Position numbers and translations under genes: made by a program | Source: Dryomyza anilis | Taxonomy: Eukaryota; Arthropoda; Insecta; Diptera; Dryomyzidae | DNA: 64,000 bases | Assembly: GCA_951804985.1 (NCBI GenBank) | Contig: OX638132.1 | Span: 4,879,529-4,943,528, forward strand | Direction of reading: 5' to 3' | Notes under the pieces: generated by a model | The model's input: the letters and a program-made list of their open reading frames with translations, nothing else | What the model was told of the DNA's origin: nothing | The model's database searches: none | In this document: positions 10,521 to 22,200 of the stretch, in pieces | Position numbering within the stretch: the stretch's first letter is position 1 | How the letters are laid out: each line of letters opens with the position of its first letter

Positions 10521-12059
10521 TACCACTCGACCCGGATTTTTGTGCTGTCGTATTTCGTTGTTTTTTAAACAAAAATAAAATAAACGAGTTTTCTTTTACT
10601 TTTATTTAGTTATTTTTACTATTTCATTTGACAAGCCAAACGAATGATATGCCTGCCAAATGTTAGAGCGAGATGACTGGCGTCTGCGAGTGAATGCAAT
10701 GCATGGAGTTACCAAGTGTTGAATTAAGGTTCTCGAATTGTTGCGAAAAGCAAGTAAAACTTTCATTAACAAGTTAAGAAACACAAGAGATTTATAATGA
10801 TAATAGCAGAAGAGACATGTGTTAGAATTAGGTAAAAAGTTTTTTTATTTATTTTTTATACTTTAGGTAAATGAGACTTAGAATAAGTATATAATGCTTA
10901 GGATACAAGTTAATTTGAATAATATGCACTATAAGTGCAAAGGACAAGTTTACAACATAGGCCATTTTGTTTCATGTATCGTCTTTAAGTCGACTTTTCC
11001 AATTATGTAGACATTTTACCAGCATATACCACATATGTATAGGAACACGGGCTAAATTTTAAAATTCTGCCTTTAATACTTTTAGTTTTTTGATCGTCCA
11101 TTAAAACAAAATCTAAAATATGTAAAATGATCAAAGTTTAAATCATCGAAAACAAAGAACCTCCCCACAATTTAAAACACAAATAAAAATTTGGTTAAAT
11201 GTTGGTTAATTTTAATTTTTTCATGTATTCATTCACTATTTATATCTTATACTACAAATGTATACAACCAATGTGCACAATTTTTGATTTCTAACTTTAG
11301 TCATTTTAAAATTATAAGAAAAAAAAGTCCGAAAAATGCTGAAAATTAAAGTATAATTTATAGCATAGGGAGATAACTTTAATAATATAAAAAAAATGTT
11401 AAAAGGATTTAGGGAAATTTTGTAGTAAAATTTAATAATTTGTATTTATTTTGAAATATGTGTGTCTATTTACTGTGTCTTTAACTACATTATAAATAAG
11501 TGCATTTGTATTTATTTGACTTTATTTTACTACACACTGTACAAGACAAAGGTAGGTGACAAAGAAATGTCTGTGAGGCGCATATTGAAGTATTTGGTTC
11601 CCCGTTTGTAACACCCAGAAAGTGCCTGAGTTAATTAATCAACGTCCCTCCACCAGTTCGCCTGTCAGCCAGACTGTTCAAATCCCGAATACAGCAATAC
11701 AAGAAGAGTTAGATCAGTGAAAGTCAGAACGTACAAATGGGCGTGATCGGTAGAATTGAAACTTTCACTGGTAGAAGCTGCTGCCCTTTGCGCCCACAAT
11801 ACAACCTTCTTATTGTACCAAATCAATCAAAAATTGTTTTTAAACATTAATTTGCAGAATGGATGACCGACATTTCTTTGGTCTGTACTTAGCATGTGTT
11901 TTGTTATTGTTTCTGCGTTCACTTGTCTAACGGTTAATCGAACATAACAACAAACCAGAGTTGAATTTTGAGAAAATAAAATTGCATCATAAAAAATAAA
12001 AACGTACGACAAAAACGTACTTTTGGAAAAAAAAAAAATGGTATTGAAACGAATCAAAA

Positions 12060-12300
12060 AAAAAAATGTTCAGTGTAGCCGAAAAAATTTTGAAAATTTT
12101 CTCATCGACAGAAAATTCAAAAGGTACAACATTTTCGAGTCGGATCCAAAATGTACAAAATTCTCCCATCACAACTGACGACAAAAAAATAAATAAAGGA
12201 CATACGGAAAAATGTTCAAAACATTTTTCAGTCGGATCCAAAATGTACAAAATTTTCCTATCGGATCACAACTGACGACCAAAAAATAAAGCACAGACGG
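12060..12300. repeat. Two-copy tandem repeat, ~92 bp
   Basis: The block 'cggatccaaaatgtacaaaa' occurs at 12141 and 12233, each followed by 'ttcyc', 'atcacaactgacga' and an A-rich run, and preceded by 'gaaaaatgttcaaaacattt'-like sequence. This is a local duplication, not coding. Confidence 0.7.
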
Positions 12301-14620
12301 AAAATGTTCAGAAGTTACAAAAACAGTCGTCGTCCAAAAAAAAATAAAAAAATGTCACTCAAAGTATTGTTCGTACTTCTAAAGAAAAATTTACTACAAA
12401 ATTTAAAAAAAGTACTTCGTACGAACTGCAAAGTATTTCGTACTTTCAAAATAAAAACCTGCTCTAAATAATACGAAACACTGCAAAATACACATTCATT
12501 GCTTTTGCAAATACAACAACAAACATATGCGTATGCAATTACACATAAAGGAAGCTCGCGATTGAGTTTTTCGCGGAAACACAACTAAAAAAACTGTTTC
12601 TGAAGTATTTCTTGGGGTGGAAGGGCTGGTCATTGTTAAAATAAAAAATCTATTATTAAAAAGATTTAGTAACAAATAATTAATGTTTGGACAAAATCCA
12701 TACTATGAAGATTTATTTATAATATAAAATGGTGATTGTATAATAAATTTGAATTTTCTAGAAATGGTAAAAAAAATCTAAGCATTTTTTTTGTTTTTTT
12801 GATTTGTTTAACGTAAAATAAATAATATAATTCCACTGTCATAAATTATAGTCGGGTTACCGCCAATGTTTAATCTGCGCGAAAAGCTTTTTCGGATATG
12901 CACTAATACAACCAACAAATGGCGCTCATTTGTACAGCTGTCAAAACTTAAAACGGCGCTAATCCGCATTTTGACAGCACTAACTACGGGCGATAGAAAC
13001 GGCGACAACACCAACAGCAACAACATGCACAAATACAACAATAGCAATAACAACAAAAACATTTGACTGCGCCGAATGACTCAGCCCAGCTAGTGGATTA
13101 CATAACAAATTGCTTTTGTTCGGCGTCGTTGTCACCCTGTAATAGACGAAAAAAAAACACACACAAAAATTGCAAATAATAATTTTGCATAATTTTAGAT
13201 GATACAGCAAAAGCTTTAATAAATGGGCGTATGTGCAAAACATTTAAGCGCTCGCATTAGTGTCGACAAAGCTGTCATAGAAAAAGCGATTCAACCGGCA
13301 CACATCCTACATAGTACCACCTATGTGTCTGTCTGGGTTTTTGAGTGTTCGTTCAGTGCATGGTTGCATGGTGTTGTTGACTCGAAGTTGCTGCTAAACT
13401 CAATTTAATTAAATCGCACTAAAGCTGATGAACACACGACGAATTGACGACGCAGCGCAGCAGAGCAGACGCCCAAAACTGTTTGAAACTTTTAATGCAG
13501 CGCAGCGTGAACATCATGATTAAAAATAGCTTTTAAAAGAGAATTTTTAAACCTTATTGAAAAGTTTTAAACGGAATATGGTAAATTAAAGTTAAATTTA
13601 TTGAACATTGAAATATATGAACAAAGGGAGAAGAAAAACAGTATAATTCTGAAATTTTTAACTGTAAATTTTTAACTGAAAGTTAATAAATTTTAACGAA
13701 GTAAAATTATATATATTTTAATTTTAAAAAATAAACCTCTATTAAATCACAAAACACTTCCACATTTTCACCAAAAATCATTTAAACATTAACCGAGCCT
13801 AATCAAAAATGACGTAAATCGAAAAAGTAAAGTTTGAAAACTTAACTAAAAAGGTTACAACAAAAATCTATAAAAAAATATGAATCAATACAAAAATTCT
13901 ATTTAACAAATTGATTACAGATATCTATTAGAAATATTCAGACGTAATTTAGAATTAGATTTCGAGCGTGACACAGAACAAGCACGGCACGCCCATCTCT
14001 ATTTTGAATAAAGTTTAAAGACCTCAAACAAAGCCATTACGTTAATTGCACTTTTAAAATTTGTTCATTAATAAAAACATGTTATATACAATAAAATTAT
14101 TACTCCCTTATAATAAAAAAAACACCTCTCCAAATTTCAGATAGAATATTTAGAAATATTAGAACTAATTTTGAAAAAAAATTGAGGCAAATCAATATGT
14201 CATTTTTTTCCGAAATTTGAGTTCGAAAACTTTACAATAATTTAATAATTATAAGTCGAATTATAAAAAATATTATAAACCACAATCAAAAACAACATTC
14301 AATTCTTAGAAATAATAGACACAAAAATATCCATTTTGCAACTTTATTGACCTAGATAATGGCTTTCGAAGTTACTTCTTATGAAAAAGTTATATTTTTT
14401 TTTGAAGCATCATAATTTTGTGAAATTTTCAAATATCGAAAAAAAATTCAACTCATATTTTTTTTATATATATTCAAAGCCATAAACTAAATTTCACGAA
14501 AATCGAAGAAAAATTTTTAAACCCTGTCGATTTGATGTGGAATTACTCACATAAAAAGCTATTTCTTGTGTACAAATTGAATTTTTTGTGAACAATTTAA
14601 TGATGAGTAAAATATTAAAT
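12301..14620. other. Unique-looking AT-rich stretch, no gene seen
   Basis: 12850-13070 and 13220-13500 have better base balance, with CAACA triplets at 13005-13065. Frames of 60-89 codons on both strands overlap and show no domain. 13550-14620 is very AT-rich with no assignable family. Confidence 0.45.
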
Positions 14621-14936
14621 GAGTAGCCGCGGTAGCTCAGTGGTTAGTGCGTTGGACTGCGAGCCGAAAGGTCCCCGGTTCAAGCCTGGACTGGGGCTAA
14701 CAACATCTTTTCATAGAAACATTTTTCTATACCGCGCTACCTCTCGTCAGTAAATGGCAAACCTACGAGAGTAAAACCATTGCCTATGAAAAAGCTCTCA
14801 CCCGCCGTTCGGATTCGGCAATAAACTGTAGGTCCCACCACTTTGAGTACAAATATAACACGCATAGCTCAAATTGGTGAGAGAGCTCGGCCGAAATTCT
14901 ATACAGGACTGTAGCGACAAACTATTATTATTATTA
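14621..14936 (+). mobile_element. Full-length tRNA-derived SINE with 13-bp target duplication
   Basis: The tRNA-like head at 14626-14700 has an A box 'tagctcagtggttagt' and a B box 'ggttcaagcctgg', the RNA polymerase III internal promoter elements. The body carries 'ctacctctcgtcagtaaatg', 'cgttcggattcggcaataaa' and 'aaatataacacgcata', and the 3' tail is (ATT)n. TAAAATATTAAAT flanks it at 14608-14620 and 14937-14949, the target-site duplication expected of LINE-mediated retroposition. This is the best reference copy for the seven SINE copies here. The head no longer folds as a functional tRNA. Confidence 0.88.
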
Positions 14937-15235
14937 TAAAATATTAAATTTTGTATTCTAGGTTAACCATAGTTTAAAATTTACCATTGAGTTCAACATT
15001 TTATATTGAATACAAACTGTTAATTTAAATTAAAAATTAAAGCGCATATTTATTTTACACAATGTGAAAATTGTCAGATAAAAAGATTTTAATTTTAAAA
15101 TTGACTTTTAATCAGAGATCAGAAATAACTATTAAACTTTATTTCTATTTGGTCGTTTACTGAGCGATATTATAAATTTTTAAATCTAAAAACAATTGAT
15201 CTCTGTTTGAGAGATAGAACTGAATTTCGCTGAAA

Positions 15236-15530
15236 GAGCCAAATTTTGGGCTCAGCTCACGAGATTAATCATTTGGCCCGCGAAATATTTTTTTCTGCTC
15301 GTGAGCCAAAAATTTTGAGACTGAGAGCCAAAAAATATGGCTCGTTGCGAGCCGAACCGAAAAATTTTAAGAAATTCGATTGGACTTCGACTAAAAGTCG
15401 GAACATAACCGATTTTTTATTCTCGACTTAAATATGTAGGGTATTTGTATGAAGGACTCACGAGCCTATTTTATTTGTTAGAGCCGAAAGTTCAGCTCGC
15501 TCACGTGCGAGTCAATTTTAAGCTAAATAC
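15236..15530. repeat. Cluster of GAGCC/GGCTC words
   Basis: GAGCC followed by AAA or GAA occurs near 15236, 15302, 15326, 15349, 15460 and 15482, with inverse GGCTC at 15249 and 15341 and GCTCG between. The spacing is irregular, so this is a dispersed-word or degenerate repeat rather than a clean tandem array. Confidence 0.45.
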
Positions 15531-16554
15531 GTATCCTGGGTTATTAGAAGACAGAAATTCATTTGGTTGCATTTTTAGGGAATTTATTTAATGCAAAATT
15601 TAATAGAACATACAGAAGTTTGTTGGAAAAAATTGTTTTCGAACAGTACGTTTTTGTTATAATCCATTTTTTTAAACAATTGTTTTTTCGAAATTTACCG
15701 AACATTGGTGTTTTTGTGTTATTATGACGCCCAAAACAATTTTTATTTTTTCTAAATTATTCGATCATTTAAAAAAAAAATTGTGGAACCGGAACTGGCA
15801 CCCTTATTATTTTTATTTGGTTGAAACCGGAAAAGAAAGTATAAAACGTTATATTTTAAATATTTGCGTATTTTTTTAAGGAAACAATGATTTTTTGAAT
15901 TCTAGTGAAAATTAATTTAATCATGTTTTTGTTGCGCCTAACAACGGCACAAAGCAGAAAAGCTTTATGACCGGCCATACTTAAAACCTCACTTTTCTCC
16001 AACAACAACAACAATGGTATTGGTTGCACCGATTGTGTCGAAAAGGCTTTTCGTCCAGTCGGACGTAATTAACGATTTAAGCAGCAACGAACGACAACAA
16101 ACACAGGGACTACAACGCGAAATATGCAGCATGCAGTGTGAGCAATGAGCAATGAGCAACACCCGAGGCCAACACCGCACCACACAATACATATACAACA
16201 CACACAAGCAGTACAAGCAACAACAACAACATTACAGACACAGAAATTTGCCTGCGTTAATAAACTCAACATTTTATGCAAGTGACATGATCAACAGGAC
16301 GTCGAAGAGATGAAGAATGGAGAAGGAGAACATGTTGGATGAGAGAGAGTGTGGGGGAGAAGGCAGAGCAGTCAGGGAAGAATGTGGAATAGCACGTGAT
16401 GCGCAGTGGGTGTTGATGGCACACGGCGTAACACGATGCACACGACAGACACTGGGTTGGAGGGTCCGTTCATGGTTGGCATCGAGGCTTTTGTGGGAAT
16501 AAAGTTGCTTGTTTACTCATTCAATCGAAGCTTGTGGGAGAAGTCAAGGGTGAA

Positions 16555-16625
16555 CTGTTGTTGCTGCTGCTGCTGTTTTTGGAACAGATGATGTTGCTGC
16601 TACTGCTTCTGGTGTTGCTGGTGAA
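16555..16625 (+). repeat. Imperfect CTG/TTG triplet repeat
   Basis: 'tgttgctgctgctgctg' at 16557 continues as 'gatgttgctgctactgctt' and 'ggtgttgctgg'. It is the opa-like triplet type common in fly genomes. The plus-strand frame gives a leucine run only, with no surrounding coding support. Confidence 0.8.
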
Positions 16626-17678
16626 AATAATTCTGTTGGTAGCGCATCATGTTTTGAGACAAATGCGAATTTTGCGGTTTATGTCGCCATTAAGTGCTGT
16701 CAATTTGTTTGTTTCTGTCCAAATGAAAACAACGGTGACAGCAAGTACGAAGAGAGGCAGAGAGTGAAATATGGCGGGTAAGCGAAAAGACAGAAAGAGA
16801 CAGAGTTAATTATGTTGTTGCGTGAGCAGGGTGGCCAGCCAATTCACAAAATTTTTGAACTTCAATTTATTTCGTTAATAACAAGGTGCGTCAAAAATAC
16901 TACTTTTTATAGAACTTCGAGATATAAGCAAAATAAAATCGAAACGTTACAAAAATTACAAATTTTGTAAATAACAAATTTTATTAAAGGTTTTTTTTTT
17001 GTTAAATTGTTATTTTTCAGTAGCTGTCAAAGTTACCAATGTCAAAATAGATGTCAATTTTTTTTCAAACACAAAAATTTAAGTATTTACAAAAATACCA
17101 TAAATTTTCCTTTTTTTTGCCATTATTACATTTTATGCTTGAAATTGAATTTCAATCACCCCATACAAAACCAACTTCTCATACAGAAAGCACTATAAAA
17201 CTGGCAATGCAGCCAATTAAAAATGTTAATGAGCAATGCACTTAATGTCGGCAAAAGATGAATATAAAAAGTACACTGAAAGCTCATTCAAAGCTAGTGT
17301 AGTCGTTGTAGACAACGGTAAAGCAAAAAAATTTGAAAATGAAAATAAATTGAATGCGCAATGTTATTGCTGGCTGTTGCAGAGTAAAATCTGGAAAAGG
17401 ATGATCGCTTTTGAGAAACAACTACACAACTAGATTTAAATGCAAACACAACATAAAAAAAGACAGACACGGCCACGAGGAGCATATCTCGTTCTAACGG
17501 TTTTAATAAGAAATACGAGCCAAATGCACAATTATTAATATAAATTGAACACTCAGAAAAATGAATAGATTTTTAGCAACGTCGAGCAGTTTAGAAACAT
17601 TTTTTCGACATATTTGAAACAAATGCGGAGTTTGTACCACAAGCTGTTTGTTTTCTGCCCGTTCCCAAAATATGTCTT

Positions 17679-18299
17679 CACAGAAAAAAAAATGTACATC
17701 ATATTGATGAATTCCGTTTTTCAAACCATGATTCATTGTATTGAAGAATCATTCATTATATTAATGATTAACTTATTTCTCAGTTCTCAAGTAGTTCTTG
17801 TATGGTATTTCTTATATAATGCTTGCTCGACATGCATAAATTAGTAAAATGTTTTATAATATATTTATAACTACAACTTTTTATTAATAAAAAGTTATAT
17901 TTATAAAAAATATATTTTAAAAAAAATTTGAGATTTCCGAAAAAAAAAAATTCGAATAATTTTTTGTTGTTGTTTTTTAAATAAAATTTATACACCACTT
18001 TTTTTCGAATTATTTACTAAAAAATTTCTTTTTTTTTTTTTTTTGGAAAAGTTCGTAAAAAATATGGTATAAATATTATGAACAAATTCTTCAATTTGAC
18101 GATTCAAATTCATTTTATTGAATATTTCGTTCTTCACCATGATGTTCGATAGTACGAACAATTTCATATATATAATGAATGTATTCATCATATGTCATTT
18201 ACTGAACGGTGGTATCAATATGATGAATCTGGTAGTTGGTGAAAAAATTCATAATATTTATGAATAAATTCATCATATTGATGATTTTTTTTGTCTGTA
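17679..18299 (+). mobile_element. Full-length family A MITE
   Basis: About 620 bp. Left end CACAGAAAAAAAAATGTAC then 'atcatattgatgaattccg'. Right end 'aaattcatcatattgatga' then a T run and CTG. The subterminal words form long, imperfect terminal inverted repeats. The A/T-homopolymer middle carries no transposase, so it is non-autonomous. It lies inside the split family D copy. Confidence 0.8.
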
Positions 18300-18339
18300 T
18301 TGAATCTGCCATACAAATTCTACAAAATTTTTCTACCTG

Positions 18340-18956
18340 CACGAAGAGAAAAAACATGGTTGTGGTGATCATATTTGAAGGGCATCATACTATGATTGGG
18401 GGTTATGGTTGTAGGAAATCATACAATTTGTCTAATATGATCCACAGTGACAAAATTGCGTACCATAATATGATCCTCAGTGACAATACAACCATACCAT
18501 GGTCCTCAGTGACCATACGCCGATTTCACACAACCATACTGTGGTTGTCAGTGACCATACTATGGTTGACAGTGACCATACTATGGTTGTCAGTGACCAT
18601 ACTGTGGTTGTGAGTGACCATAATATGGTTGTCAGTGACCATACTATGGTTGTCAGTGACCATACTATGTTTCTGAGTGACCATACTATGATTGCGAATG
18701 ACTATACTATGGTTGGCAGTGACCATACTATGGTTGTCAGTGACCATAGTATGATTCCCTTCAACCATTTTTTGGTTTTTCAAAAATACAATCATATTAT
18801 AATAAATTGTCTACTATAATATGATTTTAGCGACCTTATTATTGTTGAAATAAAATTGAAAATACTATACTTTGATTGTGACAACCATGTAGGATTATAA
18901 AGACCATAGCATGGTTGTTGCGATCATGTCGCAACCATATTATTTCTCTGCGTGTG
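18340..18956 (+). mobile_element. Family B MITE carrying a 21-bp minisatellite
   Basis: Left end CACGAAGAGAAAAAACATGG, right end 'catattatttctctgcgtg', with inverse matching through 'atggttgtggtgatcat' and 'tgatcgcaacaaccat' words. The last 165 bp match 24704-24869. The interior is a 21-bp tandem array. Flanking dinucleotides are TG on both sides. Confidence 0.75.
18433..18758. repeat. 21-bp minisatellite inside family B MITE
   Basis: About 15 units of 'gaccatactatggttgtcag' plus T, degenerate at the left edge. The unit is a multiple of three and holds the near-palindrome CCATACTATGG, so long frames are open on both strands (repeating DHTMVVS on plus, NHSMVTD on minus). That is a repeat artefact, not two proteins. 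Confidence 0.9.
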
Positions 18957-19069
18957 CTTTAAGCTCCATAAAATATTACATTTTCGGTGTGTTTGCCGAA
19001 AATATGCCCGAAATATACCGAAAAAAATGGCAGACATTTTGCTGGAATAGGCAATAAGATTAAATATTA

Positions 19070-19304
19070 CACTCAGGGAAAAAACATATAAATGTAAAAA
19101 GAAATTAAGCATATTACATGTTGTTTTTTTTTTTTTTTCAAACAGACTGAACATGTGAAATTCAGTATGCCATTAAATACTCAAAAGGCTATACAATTTT
19201 GAGTTTTTGAGTTTAAATGAATAGATTCATATTTTTATATAATTTTTTGTGCTATTTGACTGGAGTCCAATTTGAATGGAGTTTTATGGGATTTTTTCTG
19301 AGTG
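19070..19304. mobile_element. Full-length family C MITE
   Basis: Left end CACTCAGGGAAAAAACATA and right end 'tatgggattttttctgagtg' are inverse related. TA directly flanks both sides (19068-19069, 19305-19306), the target site used by Tc1/mariner-type transposases. 235 bp, non-coding. It sits 26 bp downstream of the split family D copy. Confidence 0.75.
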
Positions 19305-19894
19305 TAAGTTAAGAATAACACAAAAGCTACGAGTGCAGTCAGAAGTTGAAAGAGAACACATTATATTTGTCATTTTTTTATTATACACAATTTAAGCAGC
19401 AATTGCTACTGCGTTTCAGTGAACAGCAACTGTCGCAACCGTATTCAAAACTCTGCTACAACAAGTGGTTGCGAACACTACAGAGGAAGGGAGAAAGATA
19501 GAAAGACAGACAGAGAGACAGGCCGAAAGTATAAGGGATACGCACATCCTTTGCACAGGAAACTGACAGTATATTGCTCTCATTATGCCATACAAACCAT
19601 ACGTAGGGAAAACCTTTAATGCATATGAAAAGTATTAGTGTCCACCAGATCATTTTCTTTTTAAACGGGCCCACTCACAGATAGGTGGGCAAAATACAAA
19701 ATTAAGCTCATAAAAATCTATGGGCCGGCTCCGTTCACAGTTCCGCACGTTCTGCCAGAATAATTCTAGATTAGAAAAAGGATTTGGGTTTTAATTTCAT
19801 AAATTATAACCGTTTAAATTATTTTTTTTTTAAATAGAATTTATTCAAAATATAAATTGGAATAAATTTTGATTCAGGTTATTCTGGTTTTTAA
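19305..19894. other. Unassigned sequence, no gene seen
   Basis: 19380-19680 has moderate G+C with a purine-rich GAAAGACAGACAGAGAG stretch. Frames of 66-72 codons on both strands overlap and show no domain. Confidence 0.4.
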
Positions 19895-20010
19895 TATAGC
19901 GTCGTATAGAAAAATATTTTCTATGACAAAATGTTGACAGTCGCTAGGATCACACTCGGGACCTTTCGACTCGTAGTCCAACGCACTAACCAATCGAGCC
20001 ACCAACGTCA
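19895..20010 (-). mobile_element. tRNA-derived SINE, 5' fragment
   Basis: On the minus strand it contains the tRNA-like head ('ggctcgattggttagtgcg', 'actacgagtcgaaaggtccc') and the first ~50 bp of the body ('tcatagaaaatatttttcta'). The B box is eroded to 'gagtgtgatcc'. The rest of the body and tail are missing. Confidence 0.7.
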
Positions 20011-20116
20011 CTCATGGTTACAAAAATTATATGTTCTCACATAAATGTTCTCACAAAAAAATTAGAATAAATGTTTACGTTAATTATGATTTTAACCAAA
20101 TCAAAAAAGAAAACAG

Positions 20117-20833
20117 TTGGGAAGGTTAGATCACATGGGAAATTTTAAAGTAGGTGTTATTATAATAGTTAGGATTTTCAAAATTATGGTCGGTCTAAGC
20201 CGACTATAAATACCCTACACATATGTGTGGTAACCAATCAAAGTGGTATATAGGTCACCAGGGTATACGAATCGTGAAAATAACTACAAACTTTCCATCC
20301 CTGAAGAATTTTCTTTTATTTGATACCCATATTTACAAATGGGTAGGTGTACCGAATTTCGATTTTTTTTTTTTTTGGGAACCACAAGTCGTTTCGTGAG
20401 ACAACATTATTTTCATGTATTTGAGCATAATGTCAATATATATTTGACCAAAAAAGTTTACCTAAGCACGTATACAGTAAAATTGATTTGCAGATGTAAA
20501 TTTTATATGAGGTATTTGAACATAAGTGGTCAGTTCTCAGGTCACAATAGACCGATCATGATAATTTTCTTGTTCTTTTCTTGTCTTGTATATAAGTAAT
20601 CTAAATCCAAAGTTTCATTGCTCTAGCTCTTCAACTTTTTCTGTAACGGTGATTTCAACAGACAGACAGAAGGACAGACGGACAAACAGACAGACAGACG
20701 GACATCACTAAATCGAATCAGGAGGTCATGCTGATCAAGAATATACTTTTCCATACCGGAGATGCTTTTTTCATGGTGTTACAAACGGCGTACCAAACTG
20801 AATATACCCTTTCACTCTTAGTGTAGGGTATAA
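20117..20833 (+). mobile_element. Family G dispersed element
   Basis: Begins 'ttgggaaggttagatcacat' and ends 'agtgtagggtataa', matching the copy at 4161-4970 at both edges. It keeps the AGTCGG..CCGACT-like hairpin near 20190, a GACA run at 20660-20705, and 'atgctgatcaagaatatact'. The middle is shorter and diverged. A plus-strand frame of 86 codons inside has no recognisable domain. Confidence 0.75.
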
Positions 20834-21358
20834 TTATACAACCTAAAATTGATTATCATTCCACTGTACATTCGCTAAATGCTCGCATGGAATTAGAAGT
20901 AAATTTAATGAAATCAAAGCGCACAATGTGCAGGATGTGCAGGAGGAGGAGCAGTAGCTCTGAGCTTCCTTTTGCAAATGCAAGAAATCGCAGTTCATTC
21001 ACTGCGGTTGATAAAGTGTGTGCTAAACGAGAGGAGTTATTTCTGTTTTGTACAAAACTCTGCAACGTAACAACAACAACATCAGCAAATGCAACAACAA
21101 CTTCAGCAACATGCAATAATATTTCCATGTGACCTGCTTTACTTTCATCTTCCTTTTAACTCTTCACTGTCTCAAAAGAAATGCGGGCGAAAGTGAAAAA
21201 ATAAAAATATAAAAAAAAATTGTAAAAAATCCCACAAATAAAAACGGAATGAAAAACAAAAAAAAAACAACAACAAACACTTGAGTTGCCAACACTTAAG
21301 CAGCAATAGACGAGGTTTTCACGTGTAGAGTGCGCTTGTATGCTGCATATATAGGGTA
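20834..21358. other. Unique stretch with CAACAA triplets, no gene seen
   Basis: 20860-21135 has better base balance, and frames of 81-90 codons are open on both strands over the same bases. That, together with the CAACAACA run at 21068-21110, suggests composition rather than coding. Confidence 0.4.
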
Positions 21359-21527
21359 CACTCAGAAAAAAGGTCCATAAAATTACATTAAAACTGGTCA
21401 ATAGGACAGTTATTGATTTAATAATATACAAAAATAAATATTTTCAAATAAACTTGATGGAAATTTCATGGTATTTTGTAGTATTTATGGATTTATATAA
21501 TAATAATGTATCCTATTGATTAATTTA
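21359..21527 (+). mobile_element. Family C MITE, left part
   Basis: TA followed by CACTCAGAAAAAAGGTCCA, then 'cagttattgatttaat' as in the copy at 3041. The right end is absent; the element runs directly into a family A MITE at 21530. Confidence 0.6.
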
Positions 21528-21529
21528 TA

Positions 21530-21861
21530 CACAGAAAAAAAAATATACATCATATTGATGAATTCCGTTCTTCAAACCATGATTCATTGTGTTGAAGAGC
21601 CATTCATAATACTAATGACTAGCGACATCAATGTTATGAATTCGTAAAAAAATATTAAATTCATAAATGTTATGAACAAATTCATGAATATGACCATTCC
21701 AATTCATTGTATTGAATATTTCGTTCATATATATAATGAATATTGATGAATAATATGTCATTTAATGAACGGTGGTATCAATATGATGAATCTGGTAGTT
21801 GGTGAAAAAATTCATATTATTTATGAATAAATTCATCATATTGATGAATATTTTTTTCTGT
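21530..21861 (+). mobile_element. Family A MITE, internally deleted
   Basis: Left end CACAGAAAAAAAAATATAC after TA; right end 'gatgaatatttttttctg'. It is about 330 bp against ~620 bp for the copy at 17679. The A/T-homopolymer middle is missing while both ends remain. The 'ggtggtatcaatatgatgaa' block matches 18210. Confidence 0.75.
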
Positions 21862-21910
21862 TTATAATAAAAAAAACTTTTGATTAGAATTCGTACGATA
21901 TAGAATCATA

Positions 21911-22047
21911 ATAATAATAGTTTGACGCTACAGTCCTATAAGAACTTATACTTGTACTCAAAGTGGTGGGACCTACAGTTTATTGCCGACTCCGAACGGC
22001 GGGTGAGAGTTTTTCATAGGCAATGTTTAACTCTCGTAGGTTTCCGG
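21911..22047 (-). mobile_element. tRNA-derived SINE, 3' half
   Basis: (TAATAA) tail inverse at 21911, then 'gtttgacgctacagtcctat', 'gggacctacagtttattgcc' and 'aacggcgggtgagag', matching the inverse of 14780-14936. The tRNA head is missing. The sequence switches to the family E repeat near 22050. Confidence 0.75.
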
Positions 22048-22054
22048 TACTGAT

Positions 22055-22200
22055 TCTAAGATTTTTAAAATAGCGATTCCCGTTCCGGTTCCAACCAATA
22101 AAAAATTAAATGGTTATAACCTATTTAATTTTGAAATAGTTGGTAATCGGTAATTATGGTAATAACGCATTCCGGTTCTTTACAGTCTCTGATTAAAAGT
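22055..22200. repeat. Family E repeat ('ccggttcc' type)
   Basis: 'ttcccgttccggttccaacc' and 'aaattaaatggttataacc', ending in 'ttacagtctctgatt'. The same order of blocks is seen at 47500-47600 and, more diverged, at 45680-45830. Non-coding dispersed repeat; class unknown. Confidence 0.55.

Larger units (their letters stand above)
9493..12055. other. Largely unique sequence, few repeats
   Basis: No transposon family recognised except a short GACA run near 10105-10125. Contains the candidate coding exon at 9856-9936 and the TATA-like site at 10495. 11580-11830 has near-even base composition but no convincing frame. 11545-11620 ('ggttccccgtttgtaacacc') recalls a piece of the GACA-type dispersed elements of flies, but too little aligns to claim it. 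Confidence 0.45.
14950..17550. other. Mixed unique sequence, no gene seen
   Basis: 14950-15220 is AT-rich. 15236-15530 holds a GAGCC-word cluster, listed separately. 15960-16830 is less AT-rich, with CAACAACA near 16000 and 16220 and CTG triplets near 16560. It contains frames of up to 77 codons, none recognisable. 16850-17550 is AT-rich. Confidence 0.45.
17558..19043 (-). mobile_element. Family D MITE split by two later insertions
   Basis: Three blocks, 17558-17678, 18300-18336 and 18958-19043, align in order with the inverse of the intact copy at 26840-27081. They sum to about 244 bp, matching the 232-242 bp of intact copies. The gaps are filled exactly by a family A MITE (17679-18299) and a family B MITE (18340-18956). 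For example 'ccaaaatatg' before the first insertion continues as 'tgaatctgcc' after it, as in the uninterrupted element. Confidence 0.8.

Noticed and set aside
14626..14700. tRNA gene
   Set aside because: The A and B boxes are good, but acceptor and anticodon stems do not pair properly, and the same head is fused to a common body and (ATT)n tail in other copies. It is a SINE head.
18433..18758. Direct repeats that might suggest a CRISPR array
   Set aside because: Units are contiguous with no unique spacers, lie inside a MITE, and the DNA is from an animal genome.
18499..18819. 106-codon and 89-codon repetitive frames on opposite strands
   Set aside because: Products of a 21-bp minisatellite whose length is a multiple of three; open on both strands by repetition.
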